Shown here one piece after another: positions 57,362 to 64,000 of a stretch of 64,000 nucleotides of DNA. A program made the position numbers and the translations under genes. Location of the stretch: the NCBI GenBank assembly GCA_027922465.2, contig BQMF02000002.1, positions 2,604,001 through 2,668,000 of the forward strand. The letters are read 5' to 3'. The DNA comes from Turritopsis dohrnii. Lineage: Eukaryota > Cnidaria > Hydrozoa > Anthoathecata > Oceaniidae. Numbering within the stretch: position 1 is the stretch's first letter; each line of letters starts with the position of its first letter. The notes below the pieces were generated by a model. It did no database searches, was not told where the DNA came from, and saw only the letters and a program-made list of their open reading frames with translations.

Positions 57362-60182
57362 GAAGCTGCTGTTATGTAATGAAGACGATGTCCCAATCAC
57401 CACAAATACAATGAGGGTTGTTTATGCTTATGGGGACAGTGTCCAACCAACATATCACCACTTAAACAGAGGTTCGCACTCTGTTTTGCTTCTAGACTAT
57501 GCTAAGTCGAAAATTGCTTCTCAGCTACCCGACGATACGGAGACGTTCGAATTTAGAATGAATGATAAAGATGCACTTGAAGCTGAAGTAAGATCTCGGC
57601 ACCTTACCACATTACAAAGAAAATCTAAATAGTTGGCATTCTGTTGTCTTATTAAAAGTAAATTGTCGTGTCTGTAGAGACTGTTTGTGCTAGCTGAGTA
57701 CGATAACACATTACAGTATGATAGCAATGCCTGACCCTTTTTTTTTCAGGATACATTATATGTCTGTCAGTTGTTCCAAGGACCAACTGCTCATGAAAAA
57801 CATCATATCATCCGCGTGGAACCAGTCATTCAAACAGGCCACGAATCTCTCGTTCATCATATGGATTTGCTTGCGTGCGATGGATCAGTTAATGCTAGTC
57901 ATTTAGGAATTGCGGTAAATTTTGAAATCATAAATTATTACTGAGCTTACTAACAGTGAAATGCAATCGTAACCTGTTTTGTGTTACCAATATACACCAA
58001 GGGACAACTTAAGTGGTGGTAGGTTTTCTAATGCCTTTTTGGTTGGTCAAATGTAAGTTTGCGATGCAGTTGTGTCAGTTGATAACTATAGTTTTGGATG
58101 TTTTTTGTTAACATTCTGGCTGCCTCATTGTAAGTTGTCATGGGAATGTGTGTTTCGTCTTTTTAAGGTTCTTGGTGAATGTGATCTGATTTTGTCAATA
58201 TGAGTCCTTTGAATATATGTTCGTTTTTAAAATATCGTATTTGTGAATGAATGATGCTTCTTTTGATATGTGCAGGATGATGTGGATTTTAGTATAAGAA
58301 ACGAGAACACTTAATGTAGGCTTAATGTAGCGTTTTATTTCAAACATTCTGTTTTCATCAATATAATTGTGGAGTAGAAATTAAATAAATGATTTTGAAC
58401 ATTCAAACGTTTATTTTATGGTACGGTGTACATTGTTCATGTGCTTAAACAAAGCTTGCAAACGGTTACGTTTTCCGTTTGATATGAAGAAAATGAACAT
58501 ATCCCACACCTTAAGCACTTTTTATTAATAAAAAATATTTGAATTAATTAAAATCTCACTTAAATGATTACACGTCTCTCAATCACTGTATTATGCTGCA
58601 TCAAGGAGCTTAACGACGCCTTAGTAGCAGCTATTCTCTACCTCTGCTTATGCATGCAACTACTCCAGAGTTGTTTTGACGCCAAATGTCAACGATAATT
58701 ATGACTTCTTTTAAAAATTCATGCCATTAATTTCAGGAAGAATATAACACTTAGGTGTGAATTATTTCACCGTTACTTGTGAAAACCACAATTGCGTTAT
58801 TGCTGTCGAAAAATCTATAAGAGATTTATAACGTCTTTATAAATTACACTTGTTTGTTTCCGTTTAGCACATGTGTGGAGGTGGAATTCCGATTGAAAAC
58901 TGTTCAAGAACATTGGTATAAGCATGGACAATAGGAGGCACAAAATTCGATTATCCTGATAATATTGGCTTGTCTTATGGTAACCACAATGACCCAAAAT
59001 ACTTTTTAATGCAAGTCCACTATGACAATCCGAAAAAGATTTCAACCTATAAAGACAACTCTGGTTTTCGACTGTGAGTGGTATATCACACTGCAACCAG
59101 GAAGAAAAATGAAATAGTTTATAAACGCATCAACTTCATTTAGTCAACATGCCCTTCAATTTCCAAATACACCTCTGCGTTGACATTTAAACATAAAATG
59201 TTAAAACTATAAGGATATCTTAATAATTCCTTATAGTTGGCTTTGTCCCCAAGATTAAACTTCACCTAAATGTAGATTTTAACATTCTAGGTATTACACC
59301 AAACAATTACGAAAATATGATGCTGGTATACTTGCAGCAGGACTCATGTCAAGACCCAGTTCCATACTAATACCTCATGGAGAAAAAAATTTCAAAGTTA
59401 CTGGTTACTGCTTTTCAAATTGTATAGCAAGTTCACAATTACTTCAACCAAAGATTTTTGCTGGTTCTTTACATACTCACATACATGGAACAAAAGTCGT
59501 TACTCGACTTGTTCGAGATTCCGACGGTGTCGAAGTAAAACGAATTTTGCAAGATCTGAATCATGACTTCAATTTTCAAGAAACGAAACATTTACCAAAT
59601 GAAATTGAGATCCCTCCCGGTCACAGCATTCATGTGGAATGCACTTACAATACAGAAGAAAGGGTGGCACCTGTGACAGGTGGACTTCGTACACGAAATG
59701 AAATGTGTTTAGCGTTTTTATTAATCTATCCCCCTTTGCCTGTAACGACTTGTTTATCCACCAACTTGGCAGCACTTGGGACTTTTCGAGAAAAAGAACT
59801 AAATTGGACGATCAGATATTACAACAGGAATGAAGGTTACATCAACCAAACTCTTGTGATTGCTGGTAAACACTACAGTGGCGACGCAGCATGGAAGCCA
59901 TTAACACAACCAGAAATTTGGAATCAAAATCCTGAATTAGCACAAAAATGGCAGAAGGCTCAAGGGTTACAAAACTTTACTCAATACTGCATCTCATCCA
60001 AGAACGTATCTCACTACTTTAATGGGCCTCTTCAGTTGAAGCTGAACAAAACACTTCCAGTTGATGAGTGCAATATTCAAAAGAATACTTCAAATAAAGG
60101 AGTGCAACATCATCCATTAAGCCCTTCCCTATTCATCTTTTCGTTAATTTTTCCGTTGATATTTGTCAGAAATAACCCCTAG
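57362..60182 (+). pseudogene. DBH/MOXD1-like monooxygenase A, exons 3-6 (in-frame stop)
   Basis: Exons 57362-57587, 57750-57914, 58868-59073 and 59291-60182 have matching GT-AG sites and phases. They encode the two copper type II monooxygenase domains. Expected copper ligands are visible: KHH (H219, H220), VHHM (H237, H238), QVH (H307), HTH (H386, H388) and EMC (M463), numbered on the joined gene. The C-terminus is hydrophobic (SPSLFIFSLIFPLIF), as for a membrane or GPI anchor. Exon 5 codon 18 is TAA (58919-58921, codon 274), where gene B has FHGWAVGG. This would remove both CuM ligands and the CuH third ligand. Either a pseudogene or a sequence error; every other residue in exons 5-6 looks constrained. 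Confidence 0.85.
57915..58867. other. Intron 4 of gene A
   Basis: A 953-bp GT-AG intron with no element I recognise. Confidence 0.6.
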
Positions 60183-60783
60183 TAAAAAAAGGCTATGTAT
60201 TCGAGGAAATGAAGCGTTATGGTTAGAAACCTACTCTTTGGAACTTGAAACTTGTTTGATTATACTTGGTAACAAACACTGCGATATAAATTTTAAGGAA
60301 TTTAATTCTAATATAAAATCAATAAGAACTTTGTTGGACTGCAACATACCACATGAAAAAAATACTATTATAGATGGACCCAAAGAATTTTACAGTATTT
60401 GGAAATGGTATTAACCAGTAACTAATTGTCAAGATATCTTGATATACTTTTGGAACTACTTTTATACTGTGATTACTCCTATTTATACCACTACAAACAT
60501 GTACATATAAAAGCATATCTATTCTTACAATTACCACTACTTCTGTTTCTGTACTCTGTTTTACATTGAAATATAACTAGTTCTTGGCAAGATCTAATTT
60601 GAGAATGAAACATGTACTATAGACGTTGCCAAGTAATTACGCTTTAAAAAGATTGCACCTTTGCAATTACATGGACCTTCTATGACTAATAAAAGCTTGT
60701 AGTATTTCTTCTATCGAAACCTTGGAGAAACTATGAAACTTTGGAAGAAAGTTAGTGAAAATAATTTTTAAATAATAACCATT

Positions 60784-63524
60784 ATGTTAAGAGTAAAAAC
60801 TAAGATGTTTCTGGTTATATGGATGCTATTGGCTGCAACATGCCACGGAATGAACTTCACTTATCATATGTTTCTTGATCCTGGTAAAAAATATGAGATG
60901 TGGTGGAAATTTAACGATGAGGAAATCACTGTGAAACTCCAGGTAGATACATAACAGTGGTTAACCAAAGAATAAGGATAGTATGTAATGTAACAAATAT
61001 TTGTTGATAAATATGTATTTTAGGTTCAAACCAGTGGTTGGTTGGGTTGGGGTTTATCTCCAAATGGTAACATGATTGGAAGTGACATCATGTTAGCTTG
61101 GTTTGAATCTGATGGAAAAGGAAAGATACAAGATACGCATGCTGAAGGTAAATATCGACCTGTTGCTGATAAACAACAAGATTTTCATTTGATCGAAATG
61201 AAGAAAGAAAACAACAAAATAACTGTTGTCTTTAAAAGGTAAACAAAGCTTGGAAATTTCATTTTAAACCAAAATATGCGGTATAGCTTCAAAAAACCTT
61301 GTATAATTTCTAAACGCCATTGTGTCAAATCTGCGACGTTATGTAGCAGAATGTTTTAGAAATTTTTCAAACGCTAAAAATTGATAAAACAGCATCATCA
61401 TCTAAATTCTTTTTACAGATTTTGTATTTGGCAGCAATGGACAATGATAAATCGTAGGATAACTTAGTTACTGAAACAACCTGTGCCTAAGGGAAGATGA
61501 TTTTTATGTCAATATTAATAAAATCTTGTTTTATTTCACATTAACGCTACACATACTTTACCATACATTAAATCATAATATCTTAATATCTTGCTCTCAC
61601 CAATTAACCGTTGTGAACTTCCGGAAAACGACCTTAAAAATTTATGAAGATTACTTTTGCTGGCTGAAAATATTTTGATTGTCACATCTATTGACAGAAT
61701 GTAGTTTAAAAGTTTTTCTGTAACTTTAAATTTTAGGAAGCTGCTGTTATGCAATGAAGACGATGTCCCAATCACCACAAATACAATGAGAGTTGTTTAT
61801 GCTTATGGGGACAGTGTCCAACCAACATATCACCAGTTAAACAGAGGTTCGCACTCTGTTTTGCTTCTAGACTATGCTAAGTCGAAAACTGCGCCTCAGT
61901 TACCTGATGATACGAAAAGCTTTGAAATTAGAATGAATGATGATAAAGCACTCGAAGCTAAAGTAAGGTAATTTCAAAGTTTCTTTACATGTCTCTAAAC
62001 GTGTTCTGAGAGTGACTGGAAAATATAATTTTTGAATCTCTTAAATCAGTGACTGAACAATTCTCCATAATATTTTCATCAATGTTTGCGATACCGTTTT
62101 AAAGGTGCATAGAGATAAAAGATTTTTATGTGTTAAATCATTATGGACAAACATACCTGCTTCTTTCTCTTTCGATGTACTGCTTGAAACGCCTCATAAT
62201 TTGAGTGTTACTGGAATTTTTCATTCTCGCTTTGGTTCCTTGAATGTGGAAACTATACGGCAACGTTTTTCTTAGGATACTCTATATATGTGTGAACTGA
62301 TTGAAGTCCCAAGAGTTACTGGAAAACATCATATAATTCGTGTTGAACCAGTCATTCAGAAGGGTCATGAATCTCTTGTCCATCACATGATATTATACGC
62401 ATGTAATAGGTTTATAAATCAAAGTCTGATAGGAGTCCAAGTAAGTGTTGTTTGTTTAATCTACTCAACACTTTGCGAAACCTAATTATTGAATTTATTG
62501 ATTTTAAATCTACAAACAAAAAAAATCACAAAACAATTGCACTAACCTTCAAGCATTTACCAAATCCTTTCGCGACGCGATCGTCAACCTACAACAAAAG
62601 TCGACATATTTCAGCAAGTTTTCCTTTCAAGTGCCCGATAAAAGCAAAATATTCATCAATTTTACAGGTGCATGACGTATCCCGATTTATTTCAGTTGCT
62701 AAAATTACGTCAATGAAGGAAAGCCTTTCTCTGGCGTTGCAACCGGCGTTTTTCTTATTGTTTATTCAAAATAATACAGAAGTCATCAACAGTTCGCAAT
62801 GTGATTTTTTTTATCAGTGTGTCACTTGTTTTTTTTTCTTACTTGTTATGATGATGTGCTAATAACCATCAAAACATTCATTTTGCATATGGTTGAAAAA
62901 TCATAGTTGCATAATGACGTTTCTTTATGATTTCACTTAAAAATACGTAACGTTGTATGTTTTCACAGTATATAAGAAAAGCCTTTGCTTATCATTGCTA
63001 CTGCCTGTAATATTAATAAATGATGCAGTGCAATGTTTACACAAAATCTTGCTAAATCTCGAAAGGTCCAATTTTCAATTTGAGAGTCATATTACAGATT
63101 TGGCCAAAATTAGGCTATTCGAGCCAAATTTGCACCAAATTTCGAAAGCTTTTCGATTTTCATGAATGCTTCATCTACACTTCAAATGATTTGTTTGTCT
63201 TTTGAGTCGTGCTGTATCACTGCAGAGGTTAGGAATGAAATTATGACTTGTCCTGAAGCCTTCAAAACATGCAGTTATTTCTTGCCTTTATGTTGCTTAA
63301 TGCGTTTTATCTTTTCAGCGAGAATGTGAAGCCAACATGCCATATAAGAATTGTGGAAAAGCTGTGTTTCATGGCTGGGCAGTTGGAGGCACCACATTTG
63401 ATTATCCAAAAGACGTTGGAATGTCATATGGAGATGTAGATGATCCAAAATACTTTGTTCTGCAAATGCACTATGATAATCCAAAAAAGATTACCACGTA
63501 CAAGGACACATCCGGTTTGCGATT
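60784..63524 (+). CDS. DBH/MOXD1-like monooxygenase B, exons 1-5 (3' end outside window)
   Basis: Exons 60784-60942, 61024-61238, 61737-61962, 62276-62440 and 63319-63524 have the same sizes and phases as in gene A (exon 1 is three bases shorter). The protein begins with a signal peptide (FLVIWMLLAATCHG), then a DOMON domain (SGWLGWGLSPNG, GSDIMLAWF), then the first copper domain with KHH (H218, H219), VHHM (H236, H237) and QMH (H306). The last exon, with HTH and Met ligands, lies beyond the right edge. The reading frame is intact. The family hydroxylates small aromatic or other substrates using copper, ascorbate and O2 in the secretory pathway. The substrate is unknown. Exon 4 ends CNRFINQSLIGVQ, diverged from the CDGSVNASHLG of gene A. 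Confidence 0.9.
61239..61736. other. Intron 2 of gene B
   Basis: A 498-bp intron with no element recognised, versus 12.2 kb for the same intron in gene A. Confidence 0.75.
61963..62275. other. Intron 3 of gene B
   Basis: A 313-bp intron with nothing recognised inside. Confidence 0.7.
62441..63318. other. Intron 4 of gene B with 128-bp-repeat unit
   Basis: Positions about 63050-63175 contain GAGCCAAATTTGCACCAAAT and nearby text matching the 128-bp dispersed repeat. The 136-codon frame at 62452-62862 lies within the intron and shows no features. Confidence 0.6.
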
Positions 63525-64000
63525 GTAAGTGCATCTTTTTATTTTTCTACTAAACAACCTCCCGAATGAAGTTTATTGTAACTAATGCCAGAGATTGCAA
63601 GTATTTGGTTAAAAGTACAATAAATCTGCAACAAAAGTCCATTTAGTTAATACGTTTTTAACGCTTACCCTTGACGGCATTAATTGTCGTGCCTGCAGCA
63701 TTAAAAGGATAAGTGTTGGATGATTATCTGCGTGATATTGATCGTTAATTTGTGTACAATAAAGCCAACATGTTGCGTTTGCTGATAGAAGCACTTCTTC
63801 AAAACCTACTGAACTATCAACAACGACTATTGTTTGTTACAATAGTACAGAAATATCCGTTACGTTTAATTTTCGCAATACGAAACTTTATTGTGACAGC
63901 CAATAAACTTGATGTAGCCTACATCCCGATTACATTTTGAATGGCATAAAACATCCTTTATTTCATTAACATAAAGATGGTTTGATTTTTGTCGGATATC
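63525..64000. other. Intron 5 of gene B (cut by window edge)
   Basis: Starts with donor GTAAGT. No exon 6 is recognised before the window ends. Confidence 0.65.

Noticed and set aside
63752..63940. 62-codon plus frame as exon 6 of monooxygenase B
   Set aside because: It lacks the expected HTH and Met-ligand motifs and any acceptor-linked match to exon 6 of gene A.

Overview
The window reads as A+T-rich eukaryotic (metazoan) DNA. Genes have short GT-AG introns, protein-coding sequence is sparse, and most of the space is occupied by transposable elements and their miniature derivatives. A cnidarian, perhaps hydrozoan-like, source is a plausible inference from the gene families (MOXD1-like monooxygenases, MADF-BESS, THAP/P2RX7_C-like, cysteine-rich multipass proteins), but nothing in the sequence proves the taxon.

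Host-type genes. (1) Two intronless-ORF alpha-1,3-fucosyltransferase (GT10) paralogs on the minus strand (13152-14294 and 19807-20946), each with a conserved 89-bp intron in the 5' leader. (2) Two tandem plus-strand copper monooxygenase genes of the DBH/MOXD1 family. The first (44657-60182) has collinear exons 1-6, a 12.2-kb intron 2 full of transposons and an in-frame stop in exon 5. The second (from 60784) is intact for exons 1-5 and runs off the right edge. (3) A broken Sox HMG box (17686-17863). (4) Scattered, frame-broken pieces of a beta-helix/cysteine-rich/multipass membrane protein (about 26400-30330).

Mobile DNA, left to right: two head-to-tail, apparently identical 1.3-kb TTAA elements (309-2910) with THAP and P2RX7_C-like relics; several miniature families with TA-type ends whose short subterminal motif is reiterated inside each element (the CTTATCGG, GCGCCC, GCCTCA, GCGACATTTACTGG, AATCCACGC and TCGCGAAA groups); a non-LTR reverse transcriptase fragment bedded in a 128-bp repeat; Tigger/pogo relics; a nearly intact pogo/Tigger transposase (37547-39295); a PIF/Harbinger-like element that keeps its MADF-BESS gene but has lost its transposase (about 40277-42374); a three-unit head-to-tail Helitron array (48451-53366) containing a Tc1/mariner-type element that itself contains a tRNA-derived SINE; and a TTAA element with a CXC-like exon (55551-56653).

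The host genes show no operon-like organisation. The main stories are tandem duplication of two enzyme genes, decay of one copy, and layered invasion by transposons. The least familiar signal is the CTTATCGG group, in which the variable bases after the CGG core are copied into all internal repeats of a given element but differ between elements.
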